Shown here: positions 55,220 through 64,000 of the stretch, piece by piece
How positions within the stretch are numbered: position 1 is the stretch's first letter
Layout: the number at the start of each line of letters is the position of its first letter
DNA from: Cylindrotheca closterium
Taxonomy: Eukaryota > Bacillariophyta > Bacillariophyceae > Bacillariales > Bacillariaceae
Length of the DNA: 64,000 nucleotides
Assembly: GCA_933822405.4 (NCBI GenBank)
Contig: CAKOGP040001858.1
Span: forward strand, 186,001 to 250,000
Reading direction: 5' to 3'
The notes under the pieces: model-generated
Seen by the model: the letters and a program-made list of their open reading frames with translations, nothing else
What the model was told of the DNA's origin: nothing
Database searches by the model: none
Made by a program: the position numbers and the translations under genes

Positions 55220-56393
55220 GGTTTGTAACGTTACAGTTTATGTGTTTGTGTTTGTGTTTGTTTTTGTTTTTGTTTTCACTCGCTCGCTGAACGTGGAAGT
55301 GATACCGTACCGTGGACACACTGAACACTGACTACGCTGACGACCACTCCCATGAAAACCTTCCATCGACCAACCAGCACACACGAACGACATCAAAGTA
55401 GCTTTCTACGTGAAAATGACTACCAGCCCAAACATGGAAAATGCATTGGGGAAAAGCAACGGGGTTCGCAATGCGTTTATGAACCAGGTGTGTTCTTCAG
55501 GGGTGTTAAAGGCAGGTGATTTCTTTGTGATTAATGAACGAAAATATGATTATGTCCCCGTCTCCTTTTCGGTTCCTTTTTTACCAATCAAATTCCGGTG
55601 GTATTCTTTCCGATCCATAAATGTCCTATTTTAGAGGGTCGTCATAGTTCCTTCCTTCCTTTCCTTGCAGAATGGTGGTGGTGGTACCGTACCGGTACCC
55701 TGCCTGTCAACCTCGAAGAAGCGCCACGTCAGACAGAATCAATACAGTACATGTACCGATACCGGTACACGTACATAGAACATGCAATGGCTACCGGTAG
55801 AGTAAAACGAAGGAGAATAATCGGAATGAAGCAATCCTGCTTGGAGATTGAAAAATGGCGGGGACAACTACCAGGTACCAGGTACCAGCTAGGTAGGTTA
55901 CGTTTTACTTTTTAACTCTCCTTATTTGTTTTGTGAATGTTTTGATAAAGATCCTACAGTGACTGCTGGATAGTGCATCCTTCCGTTCCTGCTCGGTGCT
56001 GGTGGTGGTGGGTGGTAGCCTGTCTGCCCAGCACCACCACCAGCAAAGCGCCGGCCGTACAGGAGCCACCAGCCGTTGGTCTGCATGCAGCAGACAGAAG
56101 CATTGTCATCATGGTGGCAGTGCTATTGATTCATTCAAGAATGGATGAATGAATGAATAAATGAATCCATCCATCCATCCACCCATCCATCCATCTTTCA
56201 AAATGAGATCGAGAGCAATTTTAAAATATTGTAGATGTCAAAGAGATCCGGTATGTATTTCGGAAAAGGGCTATCCTAGTTCCAAGCACTTTGAGAAAAA
56301 AGACTATACCCGTACCAACCAACAAGGAAACAATATAAGAGAAGCAAGAACGCAACGAATGAGGAGGGGATGAAGTACAAACCGTCATTAGTC

Positions 56394-56424
<31 letters not shown>

Positions 56425-57116
56425 CAGTAGCGATGAATCGAATGTAGTAGAAGAGGCCCAGCAGATCAGCAATAACAAGACCATCATAAGGAGAATATTG
56501 GAGCAAGGAGCAAGAGCAGTATAGTAGGTTGGAGGGGGGTTGGAGGGGGGATTGGAATCATTGTGGCGGCTTCCACCACAGTTGAAAGGCGTGTGGGTTG
56601 GCGACATCCTGGTGAAACATACCGCTGGTCAAGTTTTGTCACTTCCCACAGTAGAAGGAATGATGTTGCGGTGTCTGGTATCTCGGTTTAGATGGTGAGG
56701 GGATGTACAGACGTTGCCATATAAAGTACACGTCTGTATAAATAAGATGATTCCACAGGTCACCATATAGTACAAGTGTACCACCGGGAGGTACAGTACT
56801 GCACCGTACGAGTAGGTACCGGATTAACGAAAAGCTCACCACCCTTCGGAAGCGAACAAAAGCGGAGCGAAAATGATAATTTAGCCCTTATGCAAGATCC
56901 TTTTATATATGGTCAAAATACATATATAATGCCAAAAGGAACGTCACTTTCATAACATATAAAAAAGAATGATGCGTTCCGAACAAAAGACCATATATAG
57001 TACCTATCTTTGAAAGCTCTTCGAGAGCGTCAAAGAAAGCCACTTCAAATCGCAAATGTCTCTTGTGGAGCCCAAATTTCCACATATTCTCATTATTTCA
57101 CCCCCCACCCAAAACC
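55220..57116. other. 1.9 kb intergenic DNA with microsatellites
   Basis: No gene supported. It holds a (CCAT)n tract at ~56,166-56,195, a (GTA)n tract at ~56,394-56,422, and repeated GGTACCGGTAC-type palindromes at ~55,685-55,770 and ~55,870-55,890. A short inverted repeat lies at 55,995-56,040 (GTGCTGGTGGTGGTGGG / CCCAGCACCACCACCAG), able to form a GC-rich hairpin of about 16 bp. Confidence 0.5.
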
Positions 57117-60100
57117 ATGCAGACATGTTCATATTCAAACAGCGAGCACACAGGGATGAGTTTCGAAGTGCAATCAGAGCGAAAAGAAGACGACGCTTCT
57201 TCTGGACGGAGTGATGCTCTGCTTTCAGCGGATCAGTCATCCAATAAGCAAGAAAGTCACGTATCGAACGATCAGCCCTCTGATGCTCATTCGTCTTACA
57301 CTGGTTTCTCTAAGCAGACGACTGTGACCGTGTTGACATCCAGGACATCCCCTGGATGCTTTCGAAGCCAAGGAGATATTCAATCAAAACGGAGAAATAA
57401 GCCAAAGGTCGCACCAAGAACTACACCGAGAAAGTTCAATAAGCCAAAATCAAGTCTTCCACCACTAGATTTCGGTTCAGCGGGGTTGGTTGGCAGAGAC
57501 AAAGAATTAGCTACTTTAAAGTCCTGCAGCGATCGTCTGATGAAGGATAGAAAGAAGGAACTTATCCTGGTAGGCGGGCAGTCTGGATCTGGAAAGTCAA
57601 GCATAATCCGAAGCATGGAAAACGATATCCCCGTTGAGGGACTATTTGTGGAAGGCAAGTTCGACATGAATACTAGTAACGAACCGTATTCTGGAGTAGC
57701 AACAGCCTTTGGCGTCATCTGCCAAAAGATCAAGGAAGCAGGACCAGAGACTGTTGCGGATCTGCGACAGGATCTGCGAAACGAGTTGGGCGATAAGCCT
57801 GGAATGTTGGTACATCTGATTCCTGATATCCAGGACATCATGGTCGTCGAGACCTCTGATGACTCAACAGATGGATCAATCGATAGAGTGGACGAGACGG
57901 AAGGGGGAGTCGACCGTCTAAGATTCGCATTTCGAGCTCTGGCTCGAGTCTTCAGCGCTTTCTTCTCTCCGCTAGTCTTGTTCTTGGACGACCTTCAGTG
58001 GGCGGACGTGTCATCACTCCTAGTCTTGGAGTATTTGGTTTCCGATAGCGAAAATGAGAACCCGCTCATGATCATCGGAAGCTATCGAACTGAAGAGGTG
58101 AATGAAAACAGTTTGCTCCACAACAAAATAGTAGGTCTTCGAGAAAAGACCGACAAGTTTCATTTTCACATGACCGAGTTGATGATCGAATCTTTCAGCA
58201 TCAACAGCATTGAGACTGTGATCACAGCAGTATTGCCATCACTAAGAGCCGACCATATAGTTGGGCTCGCTGCTTTATGCCACAAGCGCACGCTCGGAAA
58301 TCCATTCTTTACAATCGAATTTCTGAAGATGCTGCACATCGAAGGAATGATGGCGTTCGATGAAACAACGAAGACTTGGTCTTGGAATCTTTCGGAGATA
58401 AAAAAAGAGACCATGTCTACTGCGAATGTAGTTGTCATGCTGGAAGAAAGTTTGAGAAAGCTACCAGAGCAGGTACAAGCACTTTTGCAGTGTGCGGCCC
58501 ATCTTGGATCGACGTTCAGTGAGCCGACGATCGATCTTGTTTGGAGCGTCTATGGTCGAAGGCTGGTGGAAACGAAAACAGAGCCAGTTTCGTCTCTGCT
58601 TCCGTTGCTCGTTGCTGACGACATATTTGAGAAAAGTGAGAATCAGCAATATCGATGGGCTCATGACAAGCTTCAAGAAGCTGCACTTTCTCTCTCGGGC
58701 GAACTACGAGATACCTTTTGTTTGGACATTGGAAAAATTCTGTATTATGGATTGGCGGAGGAGCATGTTGAACAAGATCTCTTTACGATTGTTGACCTCA
58801 TCAACAATGGTAACGCCTCGAAGAGGCCAGAATTTGCTGCCGCGAATCTTAGAGCAGCAGAAAAGGCACGCGGCACCTCGGCGTTTCAGGCTGCCAGTGA
58901 ATATGCTTCGGAAGGCATTTCTCTTTTGCAGGACACCGACTGGGTTCAAAACAAGACCGTAACCCTGAACCTGTATACTATTGCAGCAGAAGCAGAACTC
59001 ACTCTTGGGAACGTTGCCGCCGCTGAACGATACAGAGAGGCTGTCCTATCGCGATCAGACCTTTCGACAATTGAGATGCTACCATTGCAGGTCGGAAAAG
59101 CCAAGGCATTGGGTGACGTTGAAGTAAAACCGAAGGAGGCGCTGGAATACTGTCTCAGCTTATTGAAGAATCATGGCTGCCGAATGACATGGGTTCGACC
59201 ATTGGCACTTCCGCAAGCAGTCGCGAGTTTCATTCGTGCCGTGAAAAAGGCAAAGGCAAAGCCGCAAAAGTTTTACGAGGAAATGAAACCGTCCGACGAC
59301 AAACAACTAAAGTACATTGGGTACTTGCTTTCGAAAGCTGCCTACAATGCATACATGGCTGGGGACGATGCAATGTACCTCTTATCCACTGTGAAACTGG
59401 TTGATATTACAATGGAGTATGGCGTGAATGAGTTCTCAGCAACTGCTTTCGCATTTTTGGGCGTCATATCTAGCACCGTCTTGCAGGATTACGAGGCAAT
59501 GGAACGGTTTGTAAATATTTCTCTTGGGATGCTGAAGAAGTTTCGGGGAATGCATGCTGCAGAGTCAATCTTTGTTGGACACCAACTGGGTCTATACTGG
59601 GTGAAGCCCCTAGAGATGGGTCGTGTTGTAGCAGAAAAGGCAATTTTAGAAGGCAGAAGGGAAGGTGACTTTGTGTACACATCGTGGTCCATGTTGCAAC
59701 ATGTCGTGTACCTCCCGTATATAACCGGGCGTCCAATTCATAAGATCCTGGAAGGCTGTCCTGATATCTTGGCTGAGTTTGAAGAGACCAAAGGTGAGCT
59801 TTGCGTTGACTGGCACTTTTCCGCTCTGATTGCTGAATGGTATCTCGTCGCTTTGATTGTTGAAACTTAAATTGATTTCTCGTTCGAAAACTATCCACAG
59901 CCGGGGCCCATATCTTAAGTACCAAGAACTACTACCAGATGCTTTTGAATCTCAGCGACCCTTTGTGTGAAAATCCAAGTGTTCATGTTGGTAAAATATA
60001 CTCTGATACGAAGGAAGATCATAGGGGGAACCCAGTTCATTTGGCCGATAAGGTTATTGCAGAAGGAGAACTCGTGTTTTGGAACGAAGATTATGAGGTT

Positions 60101-60586
60101 AGTGCGAAACGAGCGCTTACGGTTGGCGAGGCCCACGCAAAGACAAACCCAGGCGTATATTTGAACCAGATCGAATCATTTCATCGTGCAGTTGCCCTAT
60201 ACGCTGCCGCAATCAAAACGAAGAAGGGCAAGTACAAGCGCGCCGCAAACAAGATCAGAAAGAGAATGGCATCGTTGGCGCGATATGACAATACCACCAT
60301 CCAGTACTACGACCTCTTTCTGACAGCCGAGCATCTTGCGTCAGGTAAGAAGCCAAGAGAGGCAAGAACAAAGTATGAGCAATCCCTGGAAGCAGTGGGA
60401 AAGCTGGGCCACCTTCATCATCTCGGACTATTGAACGAGCGATATTCAGATTTTCTTCAACGGCAACTATCGTTGGAAAAAGAATCAAGGTATCGATTGG
60501 AACAAGCAATCGGATACTATAGGGAATGGGGGGCGGTTCATAAGGTGAAATCGTTAGAATCAAGACTAAAACTCAGCAAATCATGA
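57117..60586 (+). CDS. STAND-type ATPase with Orc1-like AAA domain and helical-repeat tail
   Basis: Model join(57117..59793, 59901..60586), 1120 aa. The intron (107 nt, GTGAGC...CCACAG) is placed by frame compatibility: without it the protein stops at 59,870 while an excellent coding frame continues to 60,586. After a disordered N-terminus comes an AAA_16/Orc1-like NTPase: GLVGRDKEL, Walker A GGQSGSGKSS (~153-162), Walker B LVLFLDDLQWAD (~286-296), sensor-like IGSYRTEE. The remaining ~700 residues form TPR-like alpha repeats (for example AAERYREAVL, AGDDAMYLLSTVKL, YGVNEFSATAFAFLG, RYRLEQAIGYYREWGA). Proteins of this layout (NTPase plus long helical tail) are signalling ATPases. No kinase or cyclase domain is attached here. 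The ligand is unknown. Start chosen at the first ATG. Confidence 0.78.
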
Positions 60587-60928
60587 ACATTTACAAGGCG
60601 TCGAGCACGTGCGATCTGTCTTCATTATCAGTTTGATCATCTTCTCGTACCTTTCTGAATTCATGGTGTAGATGTGTGTGGTGGGGATAATATATAGACA
60701 TATCATAAGTTTTCAGCTACAGTGTAGTTCCATCTGCTCCTAGCTCGTACTCCAAAGCCCCCTCAGACAGCACTTGGCGTCCAATGAATGCAAACGTATA
60801 CTGTATGTAGTCCAATAAGCTATACTCGATGATGTAGTATTGATGTCACCACTGCAATCAATCACGGTAATAGTACCACTGTGATTAGGTACAACAAAAC
60901 TTCCTCCTGCTTTTTTCCGTGATCACCT
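60587..60928. other. Gap between convergent genes
   Basis: 3' flanks only. Nothing recognised. Confidence 0.35.
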
Positions 60929-61927
60929 CTAGTGCTCTTGTTGTTGTTGTTGTTGTTTCTTGATAAAGGCCAAGATGTGTTGGGCTAAAATTTGTGGTTG
61001 TTCTAGCAATACCATGTGACTAGCATTTGGTACACTGACCAGATCCGTCTCCAATGCATTGGCCAAGGCCTGTCCACAGTGAATCGGAACCATTTCGTCG
61101 TCGGTGCCGTGCAACACCAAGATGGATGAAGATTTGCTCCTATTGCTGCTGCTGCTGCTGGGCAGCAATTCTGAAGGATTGACATGGGCCAACCAATCGT
61201 GGGCTTGATAGTAATAGACGCAAGTTTGCATGTCGTTCTGATTGTTGTCCGACTTGGCGGCTTCAATAAGTTCCGGTTGTTCCTTGTGAGTCGTTGGGCT
61301 AAAACCAATCTTCAGAAAATTGGCCGTCAGCATGGGTTGCATACAATTCAAAAGCCAAAGGGGCAGGTAGTGAAAGATTTTGGGGCCACAAACGACCAAT
61401 TCTTGGCATCGCAAGCCGCTTGATATCAATATCAATCCACCAATATTATTCTTAGGCTGCTGCTGCGGCCTCAAAAGATACTTGTAAATCCATGTAGGAC
61501 CATAGGAATGTCCCATGAAATAAGTTGTGTGGTTTTGTTGCTTTTGTTGTTGGACATGATTTTCAATTAAAATGGTCAAATCTTGGACTTGTTCGTCGTC
61601 TGTATAGGAAGAAGAGTTCTCCAGTTTTGGTGATTTTCCGCATCCAACGGCGTCATAGGCCCAAACGTGAATGCAAATATTGTGATTGTCGTCGTCGCCT
61701 TCCTTACTACTACTACTACTACTACTACTAGTAGTAGCAGTCGTATCCAACGCTTTCCATAGGGGCAGGTATTGTTCTTGACTAGCTGCCGTTCCATGAA
61801 CACAAACTAGATTGATGGTAGTTGTTTTCTTCACAGCCTCAGCACTATTGAGGATCCAATGACGGACAAACAGCTTGCGACCGGGTCGAATTTCGATCCA
61901 TTCATCTTGGATTTGTTGAATTGTCAT
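60929..61927 (-). CDS. Alpha/beta hydrolase
   Basis: 332 aa, single exon. Fold motifs in order: oxyanion-loop VCVHGTAAS (~41-49), YDAVGCGKS (91-99), nucleophile elbow GHSYG with S141, acid HGTDDEMVP (D276 or D277), and catalytic H304 in NASHMVLLEQP. The layout is that of the ABHD-type serine hydrolases, acting on esters or lipids; the substrate is not predictable. A Ser run (~67-75) and Gln-rich loops are local low-complexity insertions. A C-terminal Gln run (encoded by (TTG)n at ~60,936-60,958) ends the protein. No signal peptide or membrane helix, so probably cytosolic. Confidence 0.87.
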   Translation of the reverse strand: MTIQQIQDEWIEIRPGRKLFVRHWILNSAEAVKKTTTINLVCVHGTAASQEQYLPLWKALDTTATTSSSSSSSSKEGDDDNHNICIHVWAYDAVGCGKSPKLENSSSYTDDEQVQDLTILIENHVQQQKQQNHTTYFMGHSYGPTWIYKYLLRPQQQPKNNIGGLILISSGLRCQELVVCGPKIFHYLPLWLLNCMQPMLTANFLKIGFSPTTHKEQPELIEAAKSDNNQNDMQTCVYYYQAHDWLAHVNPSELLPSSSSSNRSKSSSILVLHGTDDEMVPIHCGQALANALETDLVSVPNASHMVLLEQPQILAQHILAFIKKQQQQQQEH

Positions 61928-62329
61928 CTTTTTGTTGTTGTTGGTAATTATTCTTGTTTTTGGTCAGATTTCGAGTGCGGTTGGAATGAACTGAACTGAA
62001 CTGAAATGCAATGGAATGGAATAGGAAGACGTGCGTGGTTCTAATACTTGTGTACTGTTGTTTGATGTCGATCCTTTTCCTGTAATGTAGTGATACGGAA
62101 GATTTGATAGCAGCAAGCTCGTCTTTCTTGCTTTGGCAATAAATCACAGATGACTTTTGTTCTTATATTTTCGCGGATTTTTAGGTTTAGTCCATGAAGT
62201 CAAATACGTCGCCCATAACCTAATGTGATCTCATAACCTGAAACCGATAATTTCATACAGTAGCATTGCAACAAATAATACCGGTAGAAACCCGAAGAAG
62301 AATCACAGGGCCAGAAAGCAGACAATGAA
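61928..62329. promoter_or_regulatory. Divergent promoter region
   Basis: 402 bp between two divergent starts. It contains a (GAACT)-type short repeat (ACTGAACTGAACTGAAATG) at ~61,990. No TATA box identified. Confidence 0.35.
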
Positions 62330-63595
62330 ATGGACGAACCAAACAATAAACGGAGAAGAACCAATAAGGTTCTAATCAAGCAAGAGCCAGGATCGACAAG
62401 CTCCACAAATCCTTCTCCTGCAAGTTTACAACAACAACAACATCATCAAGACAGTGAGTCGTCAGCACGACCTGAGAGGACTGAGACCCCAATAATACCT
62501 GCTGGAGCACCGAACAATTCAAGAGTTCGACAAAGAAGTAATAGTACACAGAGTCACGGGAATAATACCACGAGCATTAGCAACCCCGGCAACGGGAATC
62601 AGAGTACTACCACTACTACTACAACAACAAGTCCTCAAAACAACAACAACATCAACAACAACACTCAGGACTATAATAACAATTCGAATCTCCAACAGAA
62701 TGCTAATAATGCCAATTCTCAGCCTCACCACCACCACCAACAACAACAACAAAATTCCCCGCAACAACAACAAGAGCAGCAGAAACAGAAACAACAAGAA
62801 CAGCAGCTGCAAGCTCAACGAGACAACATCATCCGGCCACTGCTTCGAGAACTACGCACTGGTCGAACCGTCGACGCTGCCATAAAAGCCATTCAACGAT
62901 TGTATGGAGCCTTGATGAATATTACTACAAGTACTGGAAAAGAGGCTGATGCATCCGTCCAAATGGCCCGATGCATTACCCAATGGAATGGCTGTGGTGC
63001 CATCTTAATGGCCCTGAAAGATTGGTACCTCGAGTCGACTGATTTTGCCTGCAAGGCGGTCAAAGTATTGGTGCAAATTACGGGGGCGGTACCGATTGCC
63101 AAGCAATTCATCGTCGAGTTGGGAGGATTGCGGACCTTGCTAAAAGTATCGGAAGGAGGACTACATGCATATTCTGCCTCCAAAAACAACAACAACAGTA
63201 ACGCAAACGCCAAAGGACCAACAAGGGTTCCGCTGAAGTTGACCGTGGCACTAGAAAAGAAATTGAGTTATCAATTGCAATCCAATGTGGTTGGTCTTTT
63301 GCACAATTTGATTGGTGGAGTTGATTATAGCATTGGCAAGGAAGTGGCGGCGGAAGAATGTTTGGATTTGGTGATTGACGCGTTGAAATGCTGGCCGGAC
63401 GACAAGTATACCCAAAAGCGAGGGATTCGATATTTGCTCAAAGTAGGAAGGATGCAGGATTCTCAAGTAACTACAATGCTGCAACAGAAACAAGTGGGAA
63501 TATTGTTTGTCCAAGCATTGGATCGTTTTCGGAATATCAGTCCGGGTGTTAAGGAAATGGCACAAGAAGCCTTGTTGTGGTATGCTACTAGTTAG
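62330..63595 (+). CDS. Armadillo-like helical-repeat protein with Q/N-rich N-terminus
   Basis: 421 aa, single exon. Residues 1-165 are low complexity with a basic start (NNKRRRTNK, a possible nuclear localisation signal), Asn, Thr and Gln runs. Residues ~166-421 are all-helical: IIRPLLRELRTGRTVDAAIKA, CGAILMALKDWY, CKAVKVLVQITG, AKQFIVELGGLRTLLKVS, SNVVGLLHNLIGG and KEMAQEALLWYA. Phrases such as ELGGLRTLLK and NVVGLLHNLIGG are typical of armadillo repeats. An Asn-rich insertion splits the third and fourth helices pairs. Probably a protein-protein adaptor; partner unknown. The prion-like N-terminus could drive condensation, which is inference. Confidence 0.75.
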   Translation: MDEPNNKRRRTNKVLIKQEPGSTSSTNPSPASLQQQQHHQDSESSARPERTETPIIPAGAPNNSRVRQRSNSTQSHGNNTTSISNPGNGNQSTTTTTTTTSPQNNNNINNNTQDYNNNSNLQQNANNANSQPHHHHQQQQQNSPQQQQEQQKQKQQEQQLQAQRDNIIRPLLRELRTGRTVDAAIKAIQRLYGALMNITTSTGKEADASVQMARCITQWNGCGAILMALKDWYLESTDFACKAVKVLVQITGAVPIAKQFIVELGGLRTLLKVSEGGLHAYSASKNNNNSNANAKGPTRVPLKLTVALEKKLSYQLQSNVVGLLHNLIGGVDYSIGKEVAAEECLDLVIDALKCWPDDKYTQKRGIRYLLKVGRMQDSQVTTMLQQKQVGILFVQALDRFRNISPGVKEMAQEALLWYATS

Positions 63596-64000
63596 TTAGC
63601 TAGATCTGGTAACATGGTATGACTCCTTCTTTATTTTATTGGCTGCAACGATACGCAGCACATCGAGAACTGGAACCTACAGTACTGCTATAGAATTTCA
63701 CAACTTTCATCATCACTACGTGCACTGAGAACGAGCGATCATGACAGCCATCATATACAGTATGATACGGTATCATCAAGATGTGCTGGGGTGAATACTA
63801 AAATAAGCGATTGTCCCGATCATACTCTCACATACAAGAGTTAGTCGTCACGCGACACAACTGCAATATTACTTAGGAACCATGACTGTTTCGAATTTTC
63901 GTTACTATCGAGGAAGAATGCATGTGAGAAAGTCGGAAGGAAAAAGTGGGTCCACTTGGACAATGACATGCGATTTGACAAGACCGCTCACTCGGATGAG
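63596..64000. other. Right-edge noncoding DNA
   Basis: No coding frame or repeat recognised in the last 405 bp. Confidence 0.35.

Noticed and set aside
59939..60586. Independent 215-aa protein downstream of the ATPase
   Set aside because: Its frame extends upstream to a CCACAG acceptor and joins in phase to a GTGAGC donor, so it is read as the last exon.

Overview
The window is nuclear DNA of a eukaryotic microalga, most likely a raphid pennate diatom. Supporting signs are genes on both strands with long noncoding gaps, short GT-AG introns of about 70-270 nt (several with CTAAC-like branch points), two plastid precursors with the diatom-type ASAF cleavage motif, a peroxisomal thiolase ending in SRL, homopolymer-rich disordered regions (Gln, Asn, His, Ser), and Ty1/copia-like gag and LTR debris. 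Species cannot be fixed from the sequence alone. There are no rRNAs, CRISPR arrays or bacterial operons, and I saw no convincing tRNA.

Bases 1-17,100 hold the most striking feature. The 3' end of an MFS transporter gene is followed by six head-to-tail units of about 2.44 kb. Each unit carries a minus-strand gene for an identical secreted, probably GPI-anchored, six-cysteine protein. A divergent seventh paralogue follows at 15.5-16.6 kb. All seven genes share a short intron after codon 4 that creates the signal peptide. Each spacer carries relics of the 3' ends of the two bounding genes, the MFS transporter and an SLC33A1-type acetyl-CoA transporter (17.1-19.3 kb), which hints at how the array arose. 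Unit 5 also contains a solo LTR.

Bases 19,888-27,736 hold three diverging paralogues (A, B, C) of a small family with an RPTK-[AS]-WLAK motif and a C-terminal LQTPNGQ motif. They lie in duplicated flanking DNA. Between B and C sits a decayed gag-only copia element with a minisatellite leader, whose LTR matches the solo LTR in the array, and an ankyrin-repeat relic.

Bases 27.8-40.3 kb carry a large single-pass membrane protein, a PrsW-type intramembrane protease with a polyglutamine-rich N-terminal half, a small multi-spanning protein, the alpha subunit of the nascent polypeptide-associated complex, and an unknown disordered protein. Bases 41.7-45.3 kb carry two plastid-targeted proteins that share an N-terminal module but have different C-termini (one is a FAS1 domain), with a serine-rich secreted silaffin-like protein between them. 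Bases 45.3-49.3 kb are gene-poor.

Bases 49.3-64 kb carry a GNAT-like nuclear protein, a PTS1 peroxisomal 3-ketoacyl-CoA thiolase, a conserved-looking unknown protein, a STAND/Orc1-type ATPase, an alpha/beta hydrolase and a Q/N-rich helical-repeat protein. Gene order looks like ordinary eukaryotic neighbourhood rather than functional clustering, except for the amplified array and the paralogue families. Exon structures were derived by eye from splice signals, reading-frame compatibility and paralogue comparison, and need transcript support.
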